Source: Mycetocola_A sp015752285 (GTDB lineage Bacteria; Actinomycetota; Actinomycetes; Actinomycetales; Microbacteriaceae). Taken from it: a DNA stretch of 64,000 nucleotides. This document shows positions 41,959 to 50,199 of the stretch, piece after piece. The notes below the pieces were generated by a model that did not search any database, was not told the DNA's origin, and worked only from the letters and a program-made list of their open reading frames with translations. A program made the translations under genes and the position numbers. Numbering within the stretch: position 1 is the first letter of the stretch; each line of letters begins with the position of its first letter. The stretch covers positions 372,001 to 436,000 of the forward strand of contig NZ_JADOUY010000003.1 of NCBI RefSeq assembly GCF_015752285.1, read 5' to 3'.

Positions 41959-42274
41959 CGCGGTTCCCTCCTTAGAGTTCAGGCCCCACGCGGCACATCG
42001 TACGCCGCTGATCGGCGAGAGGGGAGAGGTCGAATGTCACGGATCGGATGTCATTTCGACGGCCGGAAATCGCACACTCACGACCACATCTGCCAGTACT
42101 GCGGAAATCTTGAGCGAACCTTGTGCGGCAAGCCGAGAATTCTTGGAACCTTGCGGATCTCCGGGCTTTTTCTTGACCCGGGTTGGGAAATATCAGTGTT
42201 GTTCGAAGCGCAAGGCAAGAACATCCCAGCCACTGAGTAGCTCCTCCGCTGCCAGGCCACAGAAGGAGAATCCC
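41959..42274. other. Intergenic region (316 bp) upstream of the SipW-substrate operon
   Basis: This is the longest gap between confident genes. It is richer in A+T than the flanks and must hold the divergent promoters of the AMIN-like gene and the surface operon. GAACCTTG occurs twice (42117 and 42147 regions) as an imperfect direct repeat. TTGACC near 42173 could be a -35 box, but no convincing -10 follows at 17 bp. One weak short frame is listed separately. Confidence 0.6.
42034..42240 (+). CDS. Possible small Cys/His-rich protein
   Basis: A 68-codon frame from the ATG at 42034 with GGGGAGAGG a few bases upstream. The N-terminal part holds a Cys/His cluster (CHFDGRKSHTHDHICQYCG) that could bind zinc. 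GC3 is high at first but falls in the second half, and the spacing to the ribosome site is short. It could equally be part of a long leader. Low confidence. Confidence 0.2.
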   Translation: MSRIGCHFDGRKSHTHDHICQYCGNLERTLCGKPRILGTLRISGLFLDPGWEISVLFEAQGKNIPATE

Positions 42275-42859
42275 ATGAAGAAGTTCAGCATGAAGAAGAC
42301 CACAGCAGCAGCCGTCGCAGCAGCCGTCGGTGCAGCACTGCTCCTCGGTGGAGCCGGCACCCTCGCCTACTGGTCCGACACCGCCGCCAGCTCGACCCAG
42401 ATCGTCAACGCAGGCAAGCTCGACCTCGGCGCAACCGTCACCGCCGGCACCTGGAAGGTATCGAACGGCACAACGATAGTCGACCAGCCGCTCACCGGAA
42501 AGGTCGTCCCGGGCGACCAGCTCAAGGCTGAGTTCCTCGTTCCCGCCGAGCTCGTCGGCCAGAACCTGAAGTCAGAACTCAAGGTCACCCCGTCCGTCCC
42601 GGCAGGCACGCTCTCCAGCAAGGTCACCGTCAAGGTTGCCATCGCCACTGACGCCGCGACCACCGTCACCTCCAGCTCCACCCCGATCGTCAAGGAATTC
42701 ACCCCGACGACCCTCGCGGCAGCATCCACCGGCGGCAACGTCAAGGTCACCGTGACCGTCGACTTCCCCTTCGGCACCGCGGTGGACAACACCTCGATCG
42801 ACACTGCACTCTCGGCAATCTCGCTGGCCTACGAGCTCAAGCAGATCGCCAACAGCTAG
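42275..42859 (+). CDS. SipW-dependent signal protein (TasA/camelysin-like)
   Basis: A 194-residue exported protein. The signal LLLGGAGTLAYWSDTA (about residues 20-35) is the SipW-type signal, with cleavage expected just before or within the YWSDTA segment. The mature part is Thr/Ser/Val-rich and Cys-free, with repeated beta strands (VVPGDQLKAEFLVPAELVG). It is the first and, given the terminator after it, probably the most expressed gene of the operon. AGAAGGAG precedes the ATG at 42275. It is a paralogue of the next gene. Fibre or biofilm-matrix function is inferred from TasA. Confidence 0.82.
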   Translation: MKKFSMKKTTAAAVAAAVGAALLLGGAGTLAYWSDTAASSTQIVNAGKLDLGATVTAGTWKVSNGTTIVDQPLTGKVVPGDQLKAEFLVPAELVGQNLKSELKVTPSVPAGTLSSKVTVKVAIATDAATTVTSSSTPIVKEFTPTTLAAASTGGNVKVTVTVDFPFGTAVDNTSIDTALSAISLAYELKQIANS

Positions 42860-42884
42860 AAAAGCTCCACCTTGCAGCGGAGGC

Positions 42885-42948
42885 GGGATCAGTCCCCGAG
42901 CTGATCCCACGGGCCCTGTCGTGTACCCGACACGGCAGGGCCCTTTTT
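42885..42948 (+). terminator. Tandem hairpins with T-tract between two surface genes
   Basis: First hairpin: 8-bp stem 42885-42892 with 42901-42908. Second: 14-bp stem with one G-T pair, 42911-42924 with 42930-42943, followed by TTTTT at 42944-42948. The second is a standard Rho-independent terminator; some read-through must feed the downstream genes unless they have their own promoter. Confidence 0.88.
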
Positions 42949-43012
42949 CCTGCAAGCCGCACCACCCGCACCACCCGCACCGCATCACAAGGACCGCACG
43001 GAAGGAGTCACC

Positions 43013-43615
43013 ATGAAGAAGCCAATCCGCACTCTTCTCGGCCTCTCCGTCGCAGCAGTCCTCGGCTCCATCCTTCTCCTGGGCGGCGCCGGATCCCTCG
43101 CCTTCTGGTCGGACTCATCAACCAGCGCGACGCAGCAGATCCAGTCCGGGTCCCTCGACCTCGGCACCAGCAGCCAGATGACCTTCGCCAACGCCACGAT
43201 CAAGCAGTGCGCACCGACCTGCACTTCCTCCACCCCGAGCGTCGCGTACGCCGGCGGCCCTCTCGTCCCCGGCGACGTCGTCACCGCAACGGTGAACGTT
43301 CCCGTCACTCTCGTCGGCCAGAACCTGAAGGCGCGCTTCGCGGTCACCCCGACCAAGAACCCGACGGTCGCCTCCGCCGCGGCAGACGTCGCGCTCAGCA
43401 ACGCGATGTCGATCACCGTGAAGCAGATCAACGGCGCGACCGCAACGTCACCGGCAGCCCTCACCCTCACCCCGGCGCAGATCGCCAACGGCACCGTCCC
43501 GGTTGTTCTCGAGGTGGCATTCCCTTGGGGAACTGCCGGCCAGTACAACGACGCCATGGGCGGAAAAGTCTCCCTCGCGGCCACATACACGCTGACGCAG
43601 ATCGCCGCCGGTTAG
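43013..43615 (+). CDS. SipW-dependent signal protein, paralogue
   Basis: A 200-residue protein with the signal LLLGGAGSLAFWSDSS and a mature beta-rich domain including VPGDVVTATVNVPVTLVGQN, closely parallel to VPGDQLKAEFLVPAELVGQN in the gene before it. It has one Cys pair (KQCAPTCTS) that the first paralogue lacks. GGAAGGAG precedes the ATG at 43013. The pair looks like a tandem duplication, with the second copy perhaps a minor or cross-linking subunit. Confidence 0.82.
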   Translation: MKKPIRTLLGLSVAAVLGSILLLGGAGSLAFWSDSSTSATQQIQSGSLDLGTSSQMTFANATIKQCAPTCTSSTPSVAYAGGPLVPGDVVTATVNVPVTLVGQNLKARFAVTPTKNPTVASAAADVALSNAMSITVKQINGATATSPAALTLTPAQIANGTVPVVLEVAFPWGTAGQYNDAMGGKVSLAATYTLTQIAAG

Positions 43616-43619
43616 ACCC

Positions 43620-44297
43620 GTGACGACAACAGAGCCCCGGCACGAACGCCCGACCTTTCTCACCAAGCCCGTGCTCTTCGCGTGCGTCGCACTCGTCGCG
43701 GCTGCCTCCCTTCTCGGCGGCCCGGTCTCGTTCGCTCTCTGGAACGACCAGGTGGCTCAGCCGGCACAGCTCATCGATTCGGCCAGTGCAATCTCGCTGG
43801 ATGCTTCGGTGACGTCATCGGCATACGCTCTCGGCTCGCTGAGTTCGACGGTCGCCACCTCCAGCTCAGGAATCATCCCGGGAACCCGCGGTCAGAAACT
43901 CACCTTTGCCATGACCGGCGGAGCCGGCAACGGTGTTCAGGGCTACATTTCGGGAACCGTCGCCGCCTCGCCCAAATCTGCCTGGGCAGCCGTCTACACG
44001 GCGGGCTACCTCACGGCGACTGCCACCTCGACGGGTGCTTGCACCGTGAACCCGGCCCCCGTTGTCGTCTCAGGTGCCCTGACCTGGACCTTCTCGACCA
44101 CCACAGGTCAGACCGTCAAGGCCGGCCAGTCCTGCACGGTCGTGCTCGACCTGTCGATCCCCGCCGTCAAGAACGGCGTCGACGTTTCCCGAGTCCTGCG
44201 CGGCACCCGCGGGACGACCACCGTGCTCAACCCGTTCGCCGATTTCACCGCGAACGCCACACTCTCCCAGGTCCCCCGGGCAGAGGAGAAGCCATGA
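43620..44297 (+). CDS. Third SipW-type signal protein
   Basis: A 225-residue exported protein. SLLGGPVSFALWNDQ is a divergent form of the same SipW-type signal. The mature part is Ser/Thr/Ala-rich with a Cys pair (TGACTVNP, GQSCTVVLD). It is longer and less like the first two. The GTG at 43620 follows the previous stop by four bases, and its own stop overlaps the next ATG, so expression is coupled. Confidence 0.75.
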   Translation: MTTTEPRHERPTFLTKPVLFACVALVAAASLLGGPVSFALWNDQVAQPAQLIDSASAISLDASVTSSAYALGSLSSTVATSSSGIIPGTRGQKLTFAMTGGAGNGVQGYISGTVAASPKSAWAAVYTAGYLTATATSTGACTVNPAPVVVSGALTWTFSTTTGQTVKAGQSCTVVLDLSIPAVKNGVDVSRVLRGTRGTTTVLNPFADFTANATLSQVPRAEEKP

Positions 44298-45499
44298 GAA
44301 TCCAGTTCCGGATGCCGTCCGTCGCCGTCCTCGCGGCGCTCGCTGTGACGGCGATGATCGCCGTCGGGCTCCCTGCGTCGACCACCGCAGCCTCCCTCAC
44401 CGCGAGTGGCTCGGCCACGACATCGGCGGGGATGGGCAGCTGGTGCTCGGTACCGAACCCCTCCGTATCGGGCAATGTCTACTCGCTCAGCGACTTCACC
44501 GAGATCCAGGCCCCCGAGAGCACCACCGACACCGGTGCCGCGAAGACCACTGTCCGGATGCTCGTGCTCCCGGTCGTCAACGACGGGAGCTTCGACCCGG
44601 TGGAGCCGCTGCCCGCCCAGGTCGGTGGAGTCGACAACCAGCTCGGCGTGCGGCTCTGGAGCTGCACCCCCGGCATGAGTTCGACCCAGTCGATCAAGCT
44701 CACCGCCTGGCGCGGGAGCTATACCGCCACCGCAGCGAGTGCGTGGGTCTGGGACGTGGCTCCCACCTCAGTCTCGTTCGCGCAAGCGCGCCTGAACGCT
44801 GGGGCCAACCTCGCGATCAACGGCGCAACGACCACGACGACCCGGCCGGGCACCGAAGTGCGTGACGCGCACCGCGGGATCAACAATCTCGGCGGACAGT
44901 CCGGCGCGAACGCCGACCCGGTGACGATGCGCTACAGCTGGATGCTCACCAACGGGCGCACGAAGAACGCCGACTTCACGAACGACCCTGCATGCGCGAG
45001 CAAGACCTGTCACGTCGACGGCGGGGCAGGGGTCACGAACTACAACAACGTCTTCTCGGGCGTCGACACCGCAGCGGCATCCAACGCCGTCTTCCAGAAC
45101 TCGACCACCTACCTGGCGGAGAAGTATTACTCGGGCGCTGGCACCTGGCCGTCGACCACGACGACAACCACGCAGTTGCAGTGCAGCTCCCAGACCCGGG
45201 AACGGATCTGGTTCTGGTACACCGACTGGAGCGCATGGTCCGCGTGGACCGATGCAACCGGCACGGCCTGCCCGGCAAACACCGACCTGCGTCAGTACCG
45301 ATCTCAGACGGTCCCGCGGACCGTCACGGTCGACTCCGTTCCGACCGTGACGCCCACCGTGATCGCGCCGAAGGGCTCGAACACCAACGACGCACTTCTT
45401 CGTGACACGACAGGAACCCTGATCCAGTACGTCGTTCTCGAATGGTGGGGAACGGGCACACCGCCGGCCGACCTCGAGGTGGAGGTGTTCGTCAAGTGA
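44294..45499 (+). CDS. Large secreted protein of the SipW operon
   Basis: A 401-residue protein with a Sec signal peptide (about 1-34, ending STTAA) and a Thr/Ser/Trp-rich mature region. Cys pairs are seen (GSWCSVPN, LWSCTPG, DPACASKTCHV, LQCSSQ, GTACPAN). IWFWYTDWSAWSAWTD resembles thrombospondin-1-like WSxW patterns. No transmembrane anchor is present. I cannot name the family; it is likely a surface or matrix component. The ATG at 44294 overlaps the previous stop (ATGA). Confidence 0.75.
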   Translation: MRIQFRMPSVAVLAALAVTAMIAVGLPASTTAASLTASGSATTSAGMGSWCSVPNPSVSGNVYSLSDFTEIQAPESTTDTGAAKTTVRMLVLPVVNDGSFDPVEPLPAQVGGVDNQLGVRLWSCTPGMSSTQSIKLTAWRGSYTATAASAWVWDVAPTSVSFAQARLNAGANLAINGATTTTTRPGTEVRDAHRGINNLGGQSGANADPVTMRYSWMLTNGRTKNADFTNDPACASKTCHVDGGAGVTNYNNVFSGVDTAAASNAVFQNSTTYLAEKYYSGAGTWPSTTTTTTQLQCSSQTRERIWFWYTDWSAWSAWTDATGTACPANTDLRQYRSQTVPRTVTVDSVPTVTPTVIAPKGSNTNDALLRDTTGTLIQYVVLEWWGTGTPPADLEVEVFVK

Positions 45500-46167
45500 C
45501 CGCACATCTCCTCCGCCGCATCTCCCGGCTCGGAAAGGCCTCCGTCGGTGTCGCCGTCGCTGCGGTGATCGCCTTCTCCGGTGCGTCGAGCGCGGCCGCA
45601 GATCCGATCGACAGCGATACCGATCGGACGCTGTCGCTCACCCGTGCAGACGGATCGCCGATCGGGACCCTCTTCAGCGACTGGACCATGGTTCCCGGCG
45701 ACATCGTTCACACCACCGTCGTTGCTCACCGCACCGGTGGCGGTGAGTCCAGTCTCATGATCACGCTCGGAGACGGCGACGAGCAGCGTACGTCCGGCCC
45801 GACCGCCGTCGAGCGCGATGTTCTCATCACCGTCGCAGGCAACGGCATCGAGGTCACCTCCTCGGCAGCAGACCTCAAGCACACGGATGCTGTCTTCGAC
45901 CTCGGCAGAAGCTCCGCAGCGAGCGTACCGATCGATGTCACATTCGAACTGCCGTTCAGCTCGGGCAACGGAACCCAGCTGCAGTCCCTCGACCTGGGTC
46001 TCGTCGTCATCGCTGCAGATATGGAGATCCCGGCTTCGACGGACGGTCTGGCCAGCACCGGAGCATCCGTCCGTGATGCGCTGATCGTGGCCGCCGTCGT
46101 CACCTGTTTGGGTCTGCTCCTCATTGGGGGGCGTAACCGTCGTGTTGAAGCAGGAGAGCACGACTAG
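45496..46167 (+). CDS. LAXTG cell-wall-anchored protein
   Basis: A 223-residue protein: signal peptide (ending SSAAA), a beta-rich domain, then LASTG, a hydrophobic helix (ALIVAAVVTCLGLLLIGG) and RNRR. LAXTG is the motif recognised by class E sortases of actinobacteria, so it should be covalently attached to the wall. It could anchor the fibres formed by the upstream proteins. The GTG at 45496 overlaps the preceding stop (GTGA). No sortase gene lies in the window. Confidence 0.8.
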   Translation: MTAHLLRRISRLGKASVGVAVAAVIAFSGASSAAADPIDSDTDRTLSLTRADGSPIGTLFSDWTMVPGDIVHTTVVAHRTGGGESSLMITLGDGDEQRTSGPTAVERDVLITVAGNGIEVTSSAADLKHTDAVFDLGRSSAASVPIDVTFELPFSSGNGTQLQSLDLGLVVIAADMEIPASTDGLASTGASVRDALIVAAVVTCLGLLLIGGRNRRVEAGEHD

Positions 46168-46244
46168 AGTGGCAGGGGTTCGAACCCATCGAACCTGACA
46201 GCGCTCGGTGGAGTGCGCCGCATTTCCGGGGGGAACCGCACGAT

Positions 46245-47063
46245 ATGGCTGAGGACGTACGCCGCACCGCTGTGGTCATTGAAGATGACGCCGACATCCG
46301 TGGACTCGTCGAGACCGTCCTGCGCCAGGCCGGATTCGAGGTCACCTCGACGGCGAGCGGCACCGAGGGTGTCGAACTCGTTCGGACCATCAAGCCGACG
46401 ATCGTCACCCTCGACATCGGGCTCATCGACATCGACGGCCTCGAGGTCGCGCGCAGGCTGCGGCTCTTCACCGACTGCTACATCGTCATGCTCACTGCCC
46501 AGTCAGACGAGGCCGATCTTCTCTTCGGGCTCGAATCCGGGGCCGACGACTATGTGATCAAGCCGTTCCGTCCGCGCGAGCTCCGCGCGAGGATCGAGGC
46601 CATGCTCCGTCGGCCGCGCACCAGCCCGCTCGCGGTCCCGGATGCCGTTGCTCCGGTGACCGCGCCGGTCGCGCAGGCTGCCGCGTCGGTGTCAGCCCCG
46701 GCAACCGCCGTGATCACCGCCGACGTCGATGAACTCGTCTACGTGCACAACGGGCTGCTCCTGAATGCGGACACCCGCACCGTCGAGCTCCAGGGCGCCG
46801 AGCTCGACCTCACCCGCACCGAGTTCGACCTCCTGCGGTCACTGCTGAACAGCAAACGGCGCGTGCGGTCGAAGGCGGACCTCGTCCGCGAACTCCGCGA
46901 CGAGGTTTACGTCGCGAACGACTTCGTCAGCGAGTCGGAGGAGCGATCCATCGAGGTCCATTTCGCGAACCTGCGACGCAAGCTCTCTGACGACCCGAAG
47001 CATCCGCGCTGGATCGAGACGGTCCGCGGCGTCGGCTACCGGCTCTCGCCCGTGCGCGACTGA
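46245..47063 (+). CDS. OmpR-family response regulator
   Basis: A 272-residue regulator. Receiver domain: IEDDAD acidic pair, phospho-acceptor D57 in VTLDIGL, T84 and K106 in VIKPF. Then an unusually long Ala/Pro/Val linker (about 120-165) and a winged-helix effector ending in RGVGYRLSPV. No histidine kinase is adjacent. It lies 77 bp after the SipW operon in the same direction and next to a degenerate Hpt gene, so it may control surface assembly; this is inference. Confidence 0.9.
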   Translation: MAEDVRRTAVVIEDDADIRGLVETVLRQAGFEVTSTASGTEGVELVRTIKPTIVTLDIGLIDIDGLEVARRLRLFTDCYIVMLTAQSDEADLLFGLESGADDYVIKPFRPRELRARIEAMLRRPRTSPLAVPDAVAPVTAPVAQAAASVSAPATAVITADVDELVYVHNGLLLNADTRTVELQGAELDLTRTEFDLLRSLLNSKRRVRSKADLVRELRDEVYVANDFVSESEERSIEVHFANLRRKLSDDPKHPRWIETVRGVGYRLSPVRD

Positions 47064-47074
47064 CGCCGGCGTAC

Positions 47075-47518
47075 TCAGGCCGCGTGCTCCGTTGAGCGGC
47101 TGCGGCTGCCTGCCATCAGAACGTCGACCGTCTCGGTGCCGATCTGTCTCAAGGCGTCGACGATGCACGGCGCCTCATCGATGCGACCCGCGCGGACCAG
47201 TGATTCGAGCTGGCCACCACAGGCGCTCAGCCTGACGGCGCCGATCATCTGAGCGGCGACCTTGATGCTCAGGGCACAGTCGTAGATCGCGGCGCGATCG
47301 CGGGCAGCGACGCTCGCCTCTGCCCGGTGCAGCCGCTCGGGCCAGTGGGCGACGAACGTGGCCACGAACCCGTCGACGGCATCCTGATCGGAGTCCAGTG
47401 AGAAGAGCAGTGCGTCGAGGGCGGAGTGATCGAGAAGGGGCAGATACCCGGTGTCGTCAGGAGGGAGCGGGGTGTCTAGGGGGGAGTTCACCGCGTTCAC
47501 CAGTCCTGAGTTGTCCAC
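47075..47518 (-). CDS. Degenerate Hpt-like protein
   Basis: A 147-residue protein whose middle part follows the Hpt four-helix pattern: FVATFVAHWPERLHRAEASV, then the site helix YDCALSIKVAAQMIGAVRLS. The phospho-accepting His of AHxLKG is replaced by Leu (about L83), so phosphotransfer is unlikely. It converges on the response-regulator gene with 11 bp between stops. It may bind the receiver without passing phosphate. The GTG at 47518 is the chosen start; downstream GTG codons are alternatives. Confidence 0.6.
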   Translation of the reverse strand: MDNSGLVNAVNSPLDTPLPPDDTGYLPLLDHSALDALLFSLDSDQDAVDGFVATFVAHWPERLHRAEASVAARDRAAIYDCALSIKVAAQMIGAVRLSACGGQLESLVRAGRIDEAPCIVDALRQIGTETVDVLMAGSRSRSTEHAA

Positions 47519-47664
47519 CGGGTATCTGCCCGTGAGCGGTATTCGGGTTGCCGCTGGTTCGATTCTGGTCGCCGATGATCAGGATTAGGCAGCAGCAAAG
47601 CTCAAGTTTTCGCTAATTTTGTCGACACCCCTTCGGGGGGTGCGGCCGGATGGGCGAGGAACCG

Positions 47665-48510
47665 TCAGCGCGACGTGACCTGCGAGAACCGGCGGATGCT
47701 CAACGGCACGAAGATCCCGAGAATCACGACCACCCCGATCAGCACGGCGAGCGCCGGGTTCTGCTGGACCCAGCTGTCACCGACCGGGGTTCCTGCGGGC
47801 ACATTGCCGAATAACTCGCGCGCCGCCTGCACGAGCGAGGTGACCGGATTCCACTCGGCGAAGGCTCGGAGTGGACCGGGCAGGGTCTCGGCCGGAACGA
47901 ACGCGTTGGAGATGAAGGTGAGCGGGAAAAGGACGAGGAACGACACGTTGTTGATTACCTCAGGGGAGCGCACCAGCATGCCGAGGAACGCCATCACCCA
48001 CGACAGCGCGTACGCGAAGAGCAGCAGGAGGGCCACGCCGGCGATCGCCTCGGCGAGGCTCGACCGCACCCGCCAGCCCACGATGAAGCCGGTGGCCATC
48101 ATCACGGCCATGGAGATGCTGTTGATGAGCAGGTCTCCGTTGGTCCGGCCGATGAGCACCGCGGATGGGCTCATCGGGAGGGTCCTGAACCGGTCGATGA
48201 TCCCGTCCTTGAGGTCCTGGGCCATCGCCGAGCCGGAGTAGGTCGAACCGAAGACCACGGTCTGGGCGAAGATCCCGGCCATGATGAACTCGGTGTACGT
48301 GCTGCCCGGGATGTCGATGACACCGGCGTAGACGTAGGTGAACAGCAGCACGAACATGATCGGCTGGAGCGTGGTGAAGACGAGGATGTCCGGCACTCGC
48401 TTGATCTTGATGAGATTCCTGCGTGTCGTGATCCAGCCGTCGTTGAACCAGCGCGCGACAGGCCCAGGACTCTCGCGGACCTCGACGGGCCTCGGGATGG
48501 TGGAGGTCAC
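47665..48510 (-). CDS. ABC-2 type permease (DrrB-like)
   Basis: A 281-residue permease with six helices of the ABC-2 family. VLFPLTFISNAFVPAETLPG and FAEWNPVTSLVQAARELFGN are hallmarks of DrrB-type drug or lipid exporters. The ATG at 48510 overlaps the stop of the ATPase gene (ATGA). Confidence 0.9.
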   Translation of the reverse strand: MTSTIPRPVEVRESPGPVARWFNDGWITTRRNLIKIKRVPDILVFTTLQPIMFVLLFTYVYAGVIDIPGSTYTEFIMAGIFAQTVVFGSTYSGSAMAQDLKDGIIDRFRTLPMSPSAVLIGRTNGDLLINSISMAVMMATGFIVGWRVRSSLAEAIAGVALLLLFAYALSWVMAFLGMLVRSPEVINNVSFLVLFPLTFISNAFVPAETLPGPLRAFAEWNPVTSLVQAARELFGNVPAGTPVGDSWVQQNPALAVLIGVVVILGIFVPLSIRRFSQVTSR

Positions 48511-49499
48511 GTCGCCTTCTCCCTCGCCGTTTCGACTTCCGGTTCGCTCGTCGCAATGTGACCGGTGAGTCGGAGGAACACGTCGTCGAGGGTCGGGCGC
48601 CGCATCCCGGCGTCGAAGAGTGCGACGCCGTGCTGTTCGAGGTCACGCAGGACGAGTTGCAGGGCTTCCGGGCCGCTGGCCACGCTGACTGTGACTGTCC
48701 GGGAATCGTTCGACACGGCCGGCTCCGCCGTGCCGTACTGGCGGAGGACCTCGACGGTTGCCGCGCGATCGTCCGGCGTGACGAGGTTGAGTTCGACCCG
48801 CTGGCCGCCGACGGATGCCTTCAACTCATCCGCAGACCCGCGAGCGATCACCTTCCCCCCGTCGATGACATTGATGTCGTCGGCGAGCTGGTCGGCTTCT
48901 TCCAGGTACTGGGTCGTCAGCAGCACCGTGGTTCCTTCGCTGACCAATGACCGGATGATGTCCCACATGCCGAGGCGGCTTCGCGGGTCGAGTCCTGTCG
49001 TTGGCTCGTCGAGGAACAGCACCTGGGGTTGGGTGACGAGCGCTCCGGCGAGGTCGATTCGTCTCCGCATGCCGCCGGAGAATCCCTTCACCGGCCGATT
49101 CTGCGCTTCGGACAGGTCGAACAGTTCGATCAGCTCCCGTGCGCGGGCCCTCGACGCTTTCGCCCCCAGGTGATAGAGCCGGCCGACCATGTCGAGGTTC
49201 TCGAAACCGGTGAGGTTCTCGTCGACCGCCGCATACTGGCCAGAGACGCCGATGATCGGCCTGACCGCCTCCGGGCGCCGCAGAACGTCGATGCCCCCGA
49301 TCGATGCTGAGCCGGATTCGGGGGTGATGAGCGTGGTGAGCACTTTCACTGCCGTGGTTTTCCCCGCTCCGTTCGGTCCGAGAACAGCGGTGATCGTGCC
49401 GCGCGGCACAGAGAGGTCCAGCCCGTCCAATGCGTGGACCGGGTCTGCCCCTTTGGGTGTGTACGTCTTTCGAAGGCCGACGGCCTCGACGAAATTCAT
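48507..49499 (-). CDS. ABC exporter ATP-binding protein (DrrA-like)
   Basis: A 330-residue ATPase. Walker A GPNGAGKTT, signature FSGGMRRR, Walker B VLFLDEPTTGLDP and the DUF4162-like C-terminal region of DrrA proteins. A leaderless promoter (TACTGT, six bases, ATG) precedes it. Export of an antibiotic or lipid is typical, but no biosynthetic genes are nearby. Confidence 0.92.
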   Translation of the reverse strand: MNFVEAVGLRKTYTPKGADPVHALDGLDLSVPRGTITAVLGPNGAGKTTAVKVLTTLITPESGSASIGGIDVLRRPEAVRPIIGVSGQYAAVDENLTGFENLDMVGRLYHLGAKASRARARELIELFDLSEAQNRPVKGFSGGMRRRIDLAGALVTQPQVLFLDEPTTGLDPRSRLGMWDIIRSLVSEGTTVLLTTQYLEEADQLADDINVIDGGKVIARGSADELKASVGGQRVELNLVTPDDRAATVEVLRQYGTAEPAVSNDSRTVTVSVASGPEALQLVLRDLEQHGVALFDAGMRRPTLDDVFLRLTGHIATSEPEVETAREKAT

Positions 49500-49511
49500 T
49501 GTCCGACAGTA
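49497..49511 (-). promoter_or_regulatory. -10 element of a predicted leaderless promoter
   Basis: TACTGT on the minus strand (49511-49506), six bases, then the ATG at 49499 of the DrrA-like gene. Confidence 0.6.
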
Positions 49512-49552
49512 CTCCCTGACCGGCTGATCCCAACAGGTCCCCCGGGGGAATT

Positions 49553-50161
49553 TCAGACGACGCTGAATCCCTCCTGAAGACGTTCACGACCCGTCAGGGC
49601 CATCAGCAGCTGCTCGCCGTCACCCTTTCTCGCAGCGATGCCGGCAGCAAGCGCGGCTGTCTCTTCGATGAGGTCGGGGTCGAACTGCGCCACCTGCCCG
49701 GTGGCGCGGGCGATGTCGATGGAGTGGACGACGAGCTCGAAGACCCGGGTTTTCAGGTACTCGTGGAGGGGGATGCCCATTCCCCCGAGCGACACCAGCC
49801 GCGACGGTTCCTGAGCGAGGATCAGCGTGAGTGCGCGGTCCTTGAGCGCCTCGATCCGCGTGACCTGGTCATCGCCGAGCGCGAGTCCGGCGTCGACGCC
49901 GCGCTGCGCGATGGCCTCCGGATTCGTGTAGACGAGGTAGATCTGCCCGTAATAGTCACCGGCGGTCTCCATGTCGACCTGGCTCGCCGGATCGAGTTCG
50001 AGGTAGTCGCCGACGGTGATCAGGGCCCGCGCGGTGTGGCCGACGAGCGAGCGAACGCTCCAGACGCCGAGGCCGAGCGTTTCCCACTGATCGGGGCGGA
50101 TGCCGCGGACGAGGGCGACGAAGACGTCGGCCGCACGCGAGAAACTGGACGCTGTTCCCAT
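49553..50161 (-). CDS. DinB/maleylpyruvate-isomerase-N-like protein
   Basis: A 202-residue four-helix protein of the mycothiol-dependent maleylpyruvate isomerase N-terminal (DinB) family. WSVRSLVGHTARALITVGDY contains the first metal His, and VFELVVHSIDIARATG the second. The enzymes use mycothiol, an actinobacterial thiol, but the reaction of this member is unknown. Confidence 0.78.
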   Translation of the reverse strand: MGTASSFSRAADVFVALVRGIRPDQWETLGLGVWSVRSLVGHTARALITVGDYLELDPASQVDMETAGDYYGQIYLVYTNPEAIAQRGVDAGLALGDDQVTRIEALKDRALTLILAQEPSRLVSLGGMGIPLHEYLKTRVFELVVHSIDIARATGQVAQFDPDLIEETAALAAGIAARKGDGEQLLMALTGRERLQEGFSVV

Positions 50162-50199
50162 GGTTCATGCTTGCATGATCTGCTGCCAGACTGAAGAGC

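Noticed and set aside
43682..44293. N-terminal extension of the large secreted protein
   Set aside because: It is out of frame with, and overlaps, the third SipW-type gene; a signal peptide begins exactly at 44294.
46173..46188. GGGGTTCGAACCC looks like a tRNA T-arm
   Set aside because: The T-stem does not pair properly and no anticodon or D-arm can be folded around it; it is just a short palindrome.
47626..47642. CACCCC-GGGGTG hairpin after the DrrB-like gene
   Set aside because: Only a 6-bp stem without a T-run on either strand; too weak to call a terminator.
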